This document shows, one piece after another, positions 7,235 to 13,338 of a stretch of 13,338 nucleotides of DNA. A program made the translations under genes and the position numbers. The notes under the pieces were generated by a model. The model had not been told where the DNA came from. It ran no database searches and worked only from the letters and a program-made list of their open reading frames with translations. The DNA is taken from positions 1 to 13,338 of the forward strand of contig QNAF01000042.1 in the NCBI GenBank assembly GCA_003641405.1. Reading direction: 5' to 3'. Source of the DNA: Candidatus Zixiibacteriota bacterium (GTDB lineage: Bacteria; Zixibacteria; MSB-5A5; GN15; FEB-12). Positions within the stretch are counted from its first letter, which is position 1. Each line of letters begins with the position of its first letter.

Positions 7235-8239
7235 TCATTTCACACCAACTGTTGGCTTCTTAATTTTCGCCAGCAGATCAAGAGCACGCGAGGCACCTGA
7301 AGCCGCACCGGGACTCGCGGTGGCCGTTTTTGCCGGACGACTGAACGTACTGGTCTTTGTTTTGGTTTCTGTCCCTGCAGCTCCAACCTCTTTATGATAG
7401 ACCAGGGCATTCTTGAAATAGACGAGTTTGAATGCCTTGGAAAGGCCGTGAAGCGTCTCGGAATGGCCTATATAGTAGTATCCACCAGGCTTGAGAGCAT
7501 TAAAGAACCCTCTGACGAGTTGTTTCTTCACTTCCTCTGAGAAGTAGATCATCACATTGCGACAGAAGATCACATCCATGTTATTCATCATGGCCATCTT
7601 CCGCGTGTCGTTCAAGTTCAAATGAGAGAACTTGACCAGGGATTTCACCTCAGGCTTGATCTGATACAGATCTCCGTTCTTGGTGTAGTACTTGTTGAGC
7701 ATGTCCGGACTGACGTTCCTCAGAGTAATGCCTGCGTACTCACCGCGGCGAGCTTTCTGGAGCACGGCCTCAGATATATCACTGGCGATAATCTCCGTTT
7801 TCCATCCCGTCAGACCCTTCAGTTTCTCCAGGATCATCATTCCCAAGGTGTACGGTTCTTCACCAGTGGAACATCCAGCGGACCAGATCTTCAGACTCCT
7901 GGATTTGCCCGCTTTCTGCTTTTCCTCAATCATTTTGAGGAGAACTTCGTCGGAAAAACTCTTCAACTGAGGCTCGTTCCTGAAGAAGCTGGTTTCGTTC
8001 GTCGTGATCAGAGTCATCAGGTGATTGAACTCTTTGAGTGACGTATCATACTTGACATGGTAGAAATAGTCACGGACAGTCTTCATATCAAGCTCGGCCA
8101 TCCGTTTCTGTAGCCGGTTCTTGACCAGGTACATCTTGTTTTCAGCGAAGTAGATGCCACTCTTCTCGTGAACGTAGTCCCGAAAGGTCGTGAAATCTTC
8201 TACTGACATTTCGAGATCGGATTCAAAACCTGTTGCCAT
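7235..8239 (-). CDS. cheR: Chemotaxis protein methyltransferase CheR
   Basis: Transfers methyl groups from S-adenosylmethionine to glutamates of chemoreceptors, raising kinase activity during adaptation. Of 334 residues, about 10-75 form the N-terminal helical domain and 80-284 the methyltransferase fold. Seen: TTNETSFFR (79-87, with the catalytic-region Arg), the SAM-binding motif AGCSTGEEPYT (121-131), the acidic ASD (152-154) and FCRNVMIYF (225-233). The start ATG 8237-8239 has AGGGTG five bases upstream. Unusual is the tail: residues about 287-318 are a Ser/Thr/Ala-rich linker, followed by ALDLLAKIKK, a possible short amphipathic helix. It has no TPR domain. No receptor gene is next to it, so its substrates are encoded elsewhere. 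Confidence 0.96.
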   Translation of the reverse strand: MATGFESDLEMSVEDFTTFRDYVHEKSGIYFAENKMYLVKNRLQKRMAELDMKTVRDYFYHVKYDTSLKEFNHLMTLITTNETSFFRNEPQLKSFSDEVLLKMIEEKQKAGKSRSLKIWSAGCSTGEEPYTLGMMILEKLKGLTGWKTEIIASDISEAVLQKARRGEYAGITLRNVSPDMLNKYYTKNGDLYQIKPEVKSLVKFSHLNLNDTRKMAMMNNMDVIFCRNVMIYFSEEVKKQLVRGFFNALKPGGYYYIGHSETLHGLSKAFKLVYFKNALVYHKEVGAAGTETKTKTSTFSRPAKTATASPGAASGASRALDLLAKIKKPTVGVK

Positions 8240-8242
8240 GCT

Positions 8243-8250
8243 AACACCCT
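8243..8250 (-). promoter_or_regulatory. AGGGTGTT ribosome-site element of cheR
   Basis: The minus-strand octamer AGGGTGTT lies three bases before the cheR ATG and is probably its ribosome-binding site. The same octamer occurs at the same distance before the HEAT gene and the following response regulator. Confidence 0.55.
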
Positions 8251-8281
8251 ATTGTTGTCATACTGTCCAAGTCACTGCAGC

Positions 8282-8659
8282 TTACGCTTCTTGTTCCGTG
8301 AGCTTGGCCTCAATCAGCTTGTGGAGTTGATTGATGTTAAACGGCTTTATGATGTAGTCCGCTACCTGGTTTCTCAACGCAGAGACTGCCGTATCCACCG
8401 ACGGGTAACCCGTCATCAGAATCACCGGAAGGTCCGGATGAGTTTCCTTGACCCTGCTGGAAAGCGCCAGCCCATCCATCTCCGGCATTTTGATATCTGA
8501 CAACAGAATATCTATCTTCCGGTCATGCAGGATATCCAGCGCTTTTTCTCCATTCTCTGCAACAGCAATGTTCCAACCCTGACCTGAGAAAAAGTCGTAG
8601 AGCAGATCCCGAATTAGCAATTCGTCATCGACCACCAGTATTGACGGTTTGTCCTTCAC
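8282..8659 (-). CDS. Single-domain response regulator (NtrC-type receiver)
   Basis: A 125-residue stand-alone receiver domain with no output domain. The acidic pocket (Asp11, Asp12), phosphoacceptor Asp55 in LLSDIKMPEMDG, switch residues Thr83 and Tyr102 and the conserved Lys105 (IIKPF) are all present, so it should be phosphorylatable. The stretch MTGYPSVDTAVSAL and the alpha4-beta5 region look more like receivers of the NtrC group than like chemotaxis CheY. The start is GTG 8657-8659, with GGGAG six bases upstream and a four-base overlap with the HEAT stop. It could act as a phosphate sink, bind the HEAT protein, or take phosphate from CheA or another kinase; the sequence does not settle which. 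42 bases separate it from cheR. Confidence 0.93.
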   Translation of the reverse strand: MKDKPSILVVDDELLIRDLLYDFFSGQGWNIAVAENGEKALDILHDRKIDILLSDIKMPEMDGLALSSRVKETHPDLPVILMTGYPSVDTAVSALRNQVADYIIKPFNINQLHKLIEAKLTEQEA

Positions 8660-10563
8660 TCGTTGCTCCCGATTCTGGATACAGCCTTCTGAGCAGCCTT
8701 TGCCAGATCCTGATTATTGTCCCTCGTAAGTTCAGTCAGCATCGGCAAGGCGCTCTTACTGCCCATCTGTGCCAGAGCTTTTGTTGCGGCAATCTTTATC
8801 ACGTCCATCTCGTCATTGAGATAGGGGATAATGGAATCTGCAAACTCAGCCTGTCCCATATCGCCGATCACTGTCATAGCGTGATACCTGACCCAAACGT
8901 CATCGTCATCGAGCAGGAATCGGATATCGTTAATGGCTTCGGCACCCCTCATCGACGCCAGGGCACTGACCGCAACCTTGCGAACACCGCTGTTCTCGTC
9001 GTTGAGAGCCACAACAATCGGTCCAAGATCGCCGGCATTGCCAATACGGGTGAGAGATGCAATGGCCGACTTACGAACAGCAGGATCCGGATGATTAATC
9101 GCCTTGAGTAGCGGCTCAACTACATCCTGTTCTCCGATCCACCCCAGAGCCGTCACAGCCAACCGCTGCCTTTCAGCATCTTCGTGATACAAATCGGCAG
9201 TAAACTTGGACACAACTCTGGCATCACCAATGATAACCAGGGCACCTACGGTAGCTTCCCGGACATCTGAATACTTATCGTCCAAACCCTTGAAGATGAA
9301 CTCAACGTCCTCATCCGAGCACAGCCAACCCAATGCAGAGAAAGCCGCTGCCCGAACGTGTCCGTTGGGATCTTCAGCAAGACGCTTCAGATCTCCGACA
9401 GCTCCCTGATATCCGGAAACACCGAGAATGTGCGCAACCTTCTGCCTTACTTCGGCATCTTCGTCGTGCGTGAACTGCACAAGTTCCTTCCCGATTTCCT
9501 CATCTGCGTACTGTTTGACAACTTCGAGGAGTTTGAGTTTCAGCGACTTTGAAGCATTCAGCAGTTTCGCTACAATCGGTTTAGCGGTTACCTGCCCAAC
9601 ATCACCGAGGACTTCGGTGATACGTTCCAGACGCTCGTCATCCACATAGTCCATCACGTCAAGCAGACCATTAACGACGTTGTTCCCGAACCAATGTCCC
9701 AGCCGAGATAGCGTAAACTCAGTGATTGCCTGATTGCCACTCTTGATACCGTCAAACAGGAATTCTGAGAATTCATCGAGAGGTAAATCAATGTTGATCT
9801 TGCCACCTTGCTGAACGCTGATCTCGATGATGGCAGACAGGGCTGCTTCAGCCTGAGAACGATCCTGTGATTTCAGCAACTCTGAGAGCTGTTGCACCGA
9901 CTCAGGGAAACCGATCTTGCCGATAGCCTCACAGGCTACGTAAAACACGATTGGATCGTCGCTATCAAGATAAGTGTAAAGATGTTCGAGTGCCGAAGAA
10001 TGACCGATCTTGCCAAGAGCTTCCAGGGCGGACAGTCGGACGTCATCAACCTTACTTGCAATCGCTATCAGCGGCTCGACAGAGTCCGGTTTACCGATTT
10101 CACCAAGAGCTTCTGCTGCTGAACAGACAACATTACCATTCTCGTCGTACAACCTCTTATTCAGCGCCTCAAGTGCCTGATCGTCTCCGATCAACCCAAG
10201 GACATCACAGATGAACTTGCGTACGTCGTGATCGTCGCATTCGATATACTCTGCCAATGCCGGAACAGCTTCCGCACCGATCTTTACCAGAACTTCCGAA
10301 GCCAGGTTTCGTGTGCCTATGTCATCGTTCGCCAGAAATCTTATCAGGAGTTGCGATGCTACCTGCCCTTTTTTACCGGCGAGCTGATTGGCTGCCAACT
10401 CACGGATTCCCAGGTCCGGATCTTCCATCGCCAGAACCAGTCCGGCGACAGCCTCGTCTTCAGTGAAGCTGCCCAGTTGCTTGACTGCTTCCTCTCTCTC
10501 GAAAAAGTCCGGCGACTGGAGTCTTGCAAGCAATTCTCCTATCTGTTCTTCCACGTTGCTCAT
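8656..10563 (-). CDS. HEAT-repeat protein (PBS-lyase-type HEAT repeats), putative scaffold
   Basis: A 635-residue soluble protein built almost entirely of about 20 HEAT-like repeats with a period near 31 residues. Most repeats have the form acidic loop, VR, hydrophobic helix, then A-LG-IG; clear examples are VNPLL-like helices followed by DPDLGIREL, DDHDVRKFI, EDAEVRQKV, DPNGHVRAA, HPDPAVRKS and DENSGVRKV. The middle (about 255-370) is more divergent. No signal peptide, membrane segment or catalytic motif is seen. Such solenoids bind proteins, so a scaffold or adaptor role is likely but inferred. As I recall, the Myxococcus xanthus Che7 cluster also has a HEAT protein (Cpc7); this is from memory. 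ATG 10561-10563 is chosen because AAGGAGGG sits 8 bases upstream; a GTG at 10570-10572 is in frame but overlaps that site. Its stop overlaps the next start by four bases (GTGA), so it may be made together with that response regulator. Confidence 0.9.
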   Translation of the reverse strand: MSNVEEQIGELLARLQSPDFFEREEAVKQLGSFTEDEAVAGLVLAMEDPDLGIRELAANQLAGKKGQVASQLLIRFLANDDIGTRNLASEVLVKIGAEAVPALAEYIECDDHDVRKFICDVLGLIGDDQALEALNKRLYDENGNVVCSAAEALGEIGKPDSVEPLIAIASKVDDVRLSALEALGKIGHSSALEHLYTYLDSDDPIVFYVACEAIGKIGFPESVQQLSELLKSQDRSQAEAALSAIIEISVQQGGKINIDLPLDEFSEFLFDGIKSGNQAITEFTLSRLGHWFGNNVVNGLLDVMDYVDDERLERITEVLGDVGQVTAKPIVAKLLNASKSLKLKLLEVVKQYADEEIGKELVQFTHDEDAEVRQKVAHILGVSGYQGAVGDLKRLAEDPNGHVRAAAFSALGWLCSDEDVEFIFKGLDDKYSDVREATVGALVIIGDARVVSKFTADLYHEDAERQRLAVTALGWIGEQDVVEPLLKAINHPDPAVRKSAIASLTRIGNAGDLGPIVVALNDENSGVRKVAVSALASMRGAEAINDIRFLLDDDDVWVRYHAMTVIGDMGQAEFADSIIPYLNDEMDVIKIAATKALAQMGSKSALPMLTELTRDNNQDLAKAAQKAVSRIGSNE

Positions 10564-10571
10564 GTGGAACA

Positions 10572-10579
10572 CCCTCCTT
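10572..10579 (-). promoter_or_regulatory. Shine-Dalgarno of the HEAT gene
   Basis: AAGGAGGG on the minus strand, eight bases before ATG 10561-10563. It overlaps an in-frame GTG at 10570-10572 and so argues for the ATG as start. The adjoining AGGGTGTT (10568-10575) also occurs before two other genes in the window. Confidence 0.75.
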
Positions 10580-10595
10580 AAGAGCGTTTGTTTTC

Positions 10596-10946
10596 CTATT
10601 TTGCCGCCACTGTCTGGAAGGAGCCAAGCGCTTCTTCCTCTGTAACATAAATCTCAAAAATGTGAGAGAGTTGTGTAATCTCAAATATCTCCTGTACATA
10701 GCTGGCAAGGTTCGACAGTGTCAGCCTCCCCTTACGAAGTCTGATCTCCTTCATGATAGACACCAGCGCTCCAAGGCCAGAGCTGTTGATGAACTCAACT
10801 TCCGTCAGATTCAGGTGGATCGACGTGGCGTTTTTCTCGAAGTACTTCTTGAGGTTCTCCTTCAAGGTTGCGCCACTTGCCAGGTCCAGCCGACCACTGA
10901 GTGCAAAAACAACCACATTCCCTTCTTCACGACTTTTGATCTCCAT
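10596..10946 (-). CDS. STAS-domain anti-sigma-factor antagonist (RsbV/SpoIIAA-like)
   Basis: A 116-residue STAS protein, the expected phosphorylation substrate of the neighbouring kinase and of the PP2C phosphatase. It begins with a beta strand (VVVFALSGRLDL, 11-22) and carries the phosphorylation loop FINSSGLGAL (52-61). By alignment with SpoIIAA (Asp57-Ser58) and RsbV (Asp55-Ser56) the phosphoacceptor should be Ser55; the preceding residue, usually Asp, is Asn54 here. I chose ATG 10944-10946 because GGGAGG lies five bases upstream; a longer frame from a TTG at 10965-10967, overlapping the kinase stop, adds seven residues but lacks a comparable ribosome site. It is followed 32 bases later by the HEAT gene. 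In partner switches the dephosphorylated STAS protein releases the target from the kinase. Confidence 0.92.
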   Translation of the reverse strand: MEIKSREEGNVVVFALSGRLDLASGATLKENLKKYFEKNATSIHLNLTEVEFINSSGLGALVSIMKEIRLRKGRLTLSNLASYVQEIFEITQLSHIFEIYVTEEEALGSFQTVAAK

Positions 10947-10951
10947 TTCGT

Positions 10952-10957
10952 CCTCCC
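10952..10957 (-). promoter_or_regulatory. Shine-Dalgarno of the STAS gene
   Basis: GGGAGG on the minus strand, five bases before ATG 10944-10946. It decides the start of the STAS gene against the upstream TTG that overlaps the kinase stop codon. Confidence 0.8.
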
Positions 10958-10963
10958 GAGAAA

Positions 10964-11392
10964 TCAACTATTGCAAACTATATTTTCTCTGTTTCTATCG
11001 AAGGAAATCGATACTTTCAGCCCACCACTGTTGGTGTTGTCAAAACTAACCTTCGACGCATAATGCTGTATCAAATCTATTCCGCGACCACCTTCCGACA
11101 TTGTATTTGCCGGCCTTCTGGTCTTGATGCGTTCAATCCCCCCTGTTCCTTCGTCGGTAATATCGGCAACCACGGAGGATTTGTTTACTTCCAACTCCAC
11201 ATTAATGATCTTACCGGAATCACGCCGGTTCCCATGTACCATTGCATTGGTGAAAGCTTCGGATACAGCCACACAAATGCGATTGAAAAGCGCCTCTTGC
11301 ACTTCGTGCTCTCTCAATACAGTGATCAGGTCATCAAGCATCAGGTCCGGAGATTCCGGTACCGACCGGTATGTGAAATGGTAGGTGGTCAT
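10964..11392 (-). CDS. GHKL serine kinase / anti-sigma factor (RsbW/SpoIIAB-like)
   Basis: A 142-residue single-domain ATPase of the anti-sigma-factor serine kinase family. Such proteins phosphorylate a STAS antagonist and hold a sigma factor or other target when the antagonist is phosphorylated. The Bergerat-fold motifs are present: an N-box SEAFTNAMVHGN (44-55, with Glu45 and Asn49), a G1 box DEGTG (80-84) and a glycine-rich lid GGRGIDLI (101-108). Length is normal for the family (about 140-160). There is no His-acceptor domain, so it is not a two-component kinase. It begins one base after the phosphatase stop, and its TGA is 17 bases before the preferred STAS start, giving the phosphatase-kinase-antagonist set in one unit. 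No sigma factor gene is next to it, so its target is unknown; many such kinases in other bacteria control non-sigma targets. Confidence 0.9.
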   Translation of the reverse strand: MTTYHFTYRSVPESPDLMLDDLITVLREHEVQEALFNRICVAVSEAFTNAMVHGNRRDSGKIINVELEVNKSSVVADITDEGTGGIERIKTRRPANTMSEGGRGIDLIQHYASKVSFDNTNSGGLKVSISFDRNRENIVCNS

Positions 11393-11393
11393 C

Positions 11394-12743
11394 CTACTCG
11401 ACCTTGATCTGCATTATGGTGAAATCATCGTGAGTATCTTCCGACGCTCCCTGGGCAAACCGATCAACCCACTCCTTAACCTTATGGCAGAACTCCTTGG
11501 GTGGCAGTCCGATTTCCGCAGTTAGAACCTGCTCTGCCCGTTCTCGCCCGAACAGGTTGTCATCAGAGTCCATTGCTTCAGTCAAGCCGTCCGTATATAG
11601 GAACAAGCGATCGCCGGCAGCAATATCTCTTACGCCCTGCTTGTACTGGATGCCCGAGAATTGGCCAAGAATCGGTCCGCCTTCGGCAAGCTCTTCAACC
11701 TTCCGCTCCTGGTCATCCCAGAATAGACCAGGCATATGGCCAGCGTTGCACCAGGTCAACTTGCGTTGTTCCAAATCGAAACAGCAGAAGAAAAGCGTGA
11801 CGAACATCTCTCGTTCACGGATAATCTGTTCAGCCACCAGTTCATTTACTTTGATGGCAAGTTCAGATACACTGATAGACCGTTGGCCTTCCAGGGTCGT
11901 TTTGATTACTGCAGAAGTAGCGGACATTACCAGTGCCGCCGGGACGCCCTTGTTGGAGACATCGCCGATAATCACCATGAGTCGCTGATCGTCCAGCTTG
12001 ATGACCTCATAGAAATCGCCACCGACTTCGCGCGCAGGGAAATAGATAGCACCAATTTCGACGCCCTCAATGCTGTCAATATCCTGCGGCAGAATCGTTT
12101 CCTGGATCTGCTTGGCAATAGCCATCTCCTGCTGAATTTTCTGTTGAGCCAGCTTATCCTTGACAAGAGCCGCATTTTCCACAGCAACTGCGACGAAATT
12201 CAGAAGTAAGAGGAGATTCTCCTTGTCCCCCTCAGTAAAATCACCAGTGGAGGTTTTGTTGATCATCACCATAACGCCGAGCCCCCGCTCTCTCGTACGG
12301 ATAGGGCTGGCCATAACGGTGTTCAGTACTATACCCTCTTCGGATTTGATGCCAAGGTCGGCAAGAATGATTGTCTCCTGCCTTTCGTGACAGTATGTGA
12401 CCAGGTCAAGCCCATCCTCGTACTTTAGCGATTTGACGAAATCAGCACCGACCCCCCAGGTAACCTTGGGCTTGAGTTCGCCCTCTTCCTCGATCATGAC
12501 CAAGCCAACTTCACCATCGACCAGGCGTAGCGCCATGTCCATAGTAACCGAAAGCACGGCGTCAATATCAAGGATCGAAGTCACCACCGTGCCCATTGTG
12601 GACAAATCACTTAGCAAGGCCTGCTGTACAGCCAATTCAGCTTCCAGCGTATCAATCTCAGTAGTTTTCTCCAAGTATGCCATCTCAGTAAGTATCGGCA
12701 TTCCCGGCACACAGTTGACCCCCGGAGACAAAAATGACCACAT
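11394..12743 (-). CDS. GAF-domain PP2C-type serine phosphatase (RsbU/SpoIIE-like)
   Basis: Likely dephosphorylates a phosphorylated STAS antagonist, here most simply the one encoded two genes downstream. The 449 residues show an N-terminal helical stretch (about 25-50), a GAF-like sensor domain (about 50-195), a coiled-coil signalling helix containing AKQIQETILP (about 196-222) and a SpoIIE-type PP2C domain (about 228-449). Metal-binding motifs are intact: GGDFYE (241-246), IGDVSNKG (259-266), LYTDGLTE (382-389) and DDFT (439-442). There is no receiver domain and no membrane segment, so input probably comes through the GAF domain from a small ligand or partner. The start is uncertain: ATG 12741-12743 has no clear Shine-Dalgarno, and in-frame ATGs at 12699-12701 and 12681-12683 are alternatives that lose only residues before the conserved part. 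One base separates its stop from the kinase gene, implying coupled translation. Confidence 0.92.
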   Translation of the reverse strand: MWSFLSPGVNCVPGMPILTEMAYLEKTTEIDTLEAELAVQQALLSDLSTMGTVVTSILDIDAVLSVTMDMALRLVDGEVGLVMIEEEGELKPKVTWGVGADFVKSLKYEDGLDLVTYCHERQETIILADLGIKSEEGIVLNTVMASPIRTRERGLGVMVMINKTSTGDFTEGDKENLLLLLNFVAVAVENAALVKDKLAQQKIQQEMAIAKQIQETILPQDIDSIEGVEIGAIYFPAREVGGDFYEVIKLDDQRLMVIIGDVSNKGVPAALVMSATSAVIKTTLEGQRSISVSELAIKVNELVAEQIIREREMFVTLFFCCFDLEQRKLTWCNAGHMPGLFWDDQERKVEELAEGGPILGQFSGIQYKQGVRDIAAGDRLFLYTDGLTEAMDSDDNLFGRERAEQVLTAEIGLPPKEFCHKVKEWVDRFAQGASEDTHDDFTIMQIKVE

Positions 12744-12776
12744 TGAAATGGGATAGTGAATTTTGTCTGGAGGAAG

Positions 12777-13338
12777 TTACTTGCGGCGGCATTTCAGCCG
12801 TATCGGCGTGCCCTCAAAACCGAACTCGGCCCTGAGTTGATTGGCGAGATAGCTGATGTATGTCCTGTCAACGAACTGGGGACGGTTCGTAAAGAAAATG
12901 AAAGTCGGTGGTGCGACCTCTGTTTGAGTAACGTACTTGAAATGGATATACTTGCCTTGCTTGGCGGGGGGTTTCCTTCGGTCAAACGCTTTCTGTAAGA
13001 ACTCATTCAATCTGGAAGTTGTGATCCGCCGATGGTGTTCGGCGTGAACCTGATCGACAAGGGACATCACTTTGGACAGACGTTGCCCCGTGAGCGCTGA
13101 GATATAAATGATTGGCAGAAACGCATACTTGGCGATCTGCTTCTTGATCTGCCGCGTAAACTGTTCTGACGTGTTTGTGTCTTTCTCGATCAAATCCCAC
13201 TTGTTGACAGCCAGCACCGCGGCTCGACGGGCTTCCATAACCTCTGTCAGCACGCGCTGATCCTGAGCTGTCAGGCCATCTGCAGCATCGATCAGCACTA
13301 TTGCTACTTCGCAGCTCTCTATCGCCCTGATGACGCGC
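12777..13338 (-). CDS. der: Ribosome-assembly GTPase Der (EngA), C-terminal part, 5' end outside window
   Basis: Der is a cytosolic GTPase with two G domains and a C-terminal KH-like domain that acts in 50S ribosomal subunit maturation. The reading frame stays open to the right edge of the window, so only the end of the second G domain and the KH-like domain are present (about 187 codons). Seen in the sequence: the stretch RAIESCEVAIVLIDAADGLT just after the switch II position, the G4 motif NKWD, a G5-type motif ISALTG, then a KH-like domain with FTNRP and a basic end KCRRK before a TAA stop. These match Der closely, including the QAIE and QD positions known from the E. coli protein. The GTG at 13296-13298 lies inside the domain and is not the start. 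The gene ends 33 bases before the phosphatase gene with no visible terminator, so readthrough from der into the signalling genes is possible. Confidence 0.93.
   Translation of the reverse strand, partial: RVIRAIESCEVAIVLIDAADGLTAQDQRVLTEVMEARRAAVLAVNKWDLIEKDTNTSEQFTRQIKKQIAKYAFLPIIYISALTGQRLSKVMSLVDQVHAEHHRRITTSRLNEFLQKAFDRRKPPAKQGKYIHFKYVTQTEVAPPTFIFFTNRPQFVDRTYISYLANQLRAEFGFEGTPIRLKCRRK

Larger units (their letters stand above)
24..12743 (-). other. Probable co-transcribed signalling cluster of 13 genes
   Basis: All 13 genes from the GAF-PP2C phosphatase to the NtrC regulator lie on one strand with gaps of 1-55 bases or short overlaps, and I see no hairpin followed by a T run between them. 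Closest junctions are phosphatase-kinase (1 base), HEAT-receiver (4-base overlap) and cheZ-cheA (5 bases). I found no convincing promoter in any gap; the largest are 2780-2834, 6783-6828 and 8240-8281. Internal promoters inside coding regions cannot be excluded. Co-transcription is an inference from spacing. Confidence 0.6.

Noticed and set aside
8656..10563. Naming the HEAT protein a phycobilisome lyase
   Set aside because: The repeats resemble those of PBS lyases, but the context is signalling, there are no phycobiliprotein genes, and the repeat is widely reused as a binding scaffold.
10524..11063. Plus-strand open frame of 179 codons
   Set aside because: It runs antisense across the HEAT start, the whole STAS gene and the kinase end, all of which have clear family motifs and ribosome sites; its product resembles nothing known to me.
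10964..11392. Two-component histidine kinase
   Set aside because: It has the ATPase motifs but no His-acceptor dimerisation domain, and its size and neighbours fit the RsbW/SpoIIAB family.
12744..12776. Promoter or terminator between der and the phosphatase gene
   Set aside because: Only 33 bases, with no hairpin plus T run and no paired promoter boxes; any promoter would have to lie inside der or be weak.

Overview
The window is an almost gap-free run of 14 genes, all read from the minus strand (transcription runs from high to low coordinates). Intergenic gaps are about 60 bases or less and several genes overlap or nearly touch. By eye the base composition is near 50% G+C. Shine-Dalgarno sequences are clear at many starts, and GTG starts are common. 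No tRNA, rRNA, CRISPR array or mobile element is visible. The gene content fits a free-living, probably flagellated bacterium with sigma-54. The mix (CheZ, a HEAT-repeat protein, an Rsb-type partner switch, an NtrB/NtrC pair) is not typical of enterics or of Bacillus; a deep-branching or candidate-phylum lineage, or a delta-type proteobacterium, seems plausible, but I cannot place it from sequence alone.

Layout in transcription order. The 3' end of der (ribosome-assembly GTPase) lies at 12777-13338 and runs off the right edge. An Rsb/SpoIIA-type partner-switching module follows: a GAF-PP2C phosphatase (11394-12743), a GHKL serine kinase/anti-sigma factor (10964-11392) and a STAS antagonist (10596-10946). 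Next comes a 635-residue protein made almost wholly of HEAT repeats (8656-10563), overlapped by a single-domain response regulator (8282-8659). Then comes a chemosensory block: cheR, a CheY-like regulator, cheY, cheZ, cheA and cheB (7235-8239, 6829-7197, 6408-6782, 5770-6381, 3962-5764, 2835-3947). The run ends with a PAS histidine kinase (1427-2779) and a sigma-54-dependent NtrC-family activator (24-1403).

How the parts may work together (inference). CheA is the central kinase; CheR and CheB adapt receptors by methylation and demethylation; CheY and the other receivers carry phosphoryl groups; CheZ removes them. The NtrB/NtrC pair resembles flagellar pairs such as FlrB/FlrC and FleS/FleR and probably controls sigma-54 promoters. 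The partner switch adds serine phosphorylation control of a target not encoded here. No CheW, CheD, receptor, sigma factor or flagellar structural gene lies in the window, so the system must use partners from elsewhere.

Points most worth a second look: (1) the partner switch and HEAT protein joined to the chemosensory genes; (2) a CheB in which the expected catalytic Asp is Asn; (3) a CheA without a P2 domain serving a cluster with five receiver domains; (4) a CheZ whose C-terminal peptide resembles the CheY-binding peptides of CheZ and FliM; (5) the HEAT gene and a receiver gene sharing a GTGA stop/start overlap.
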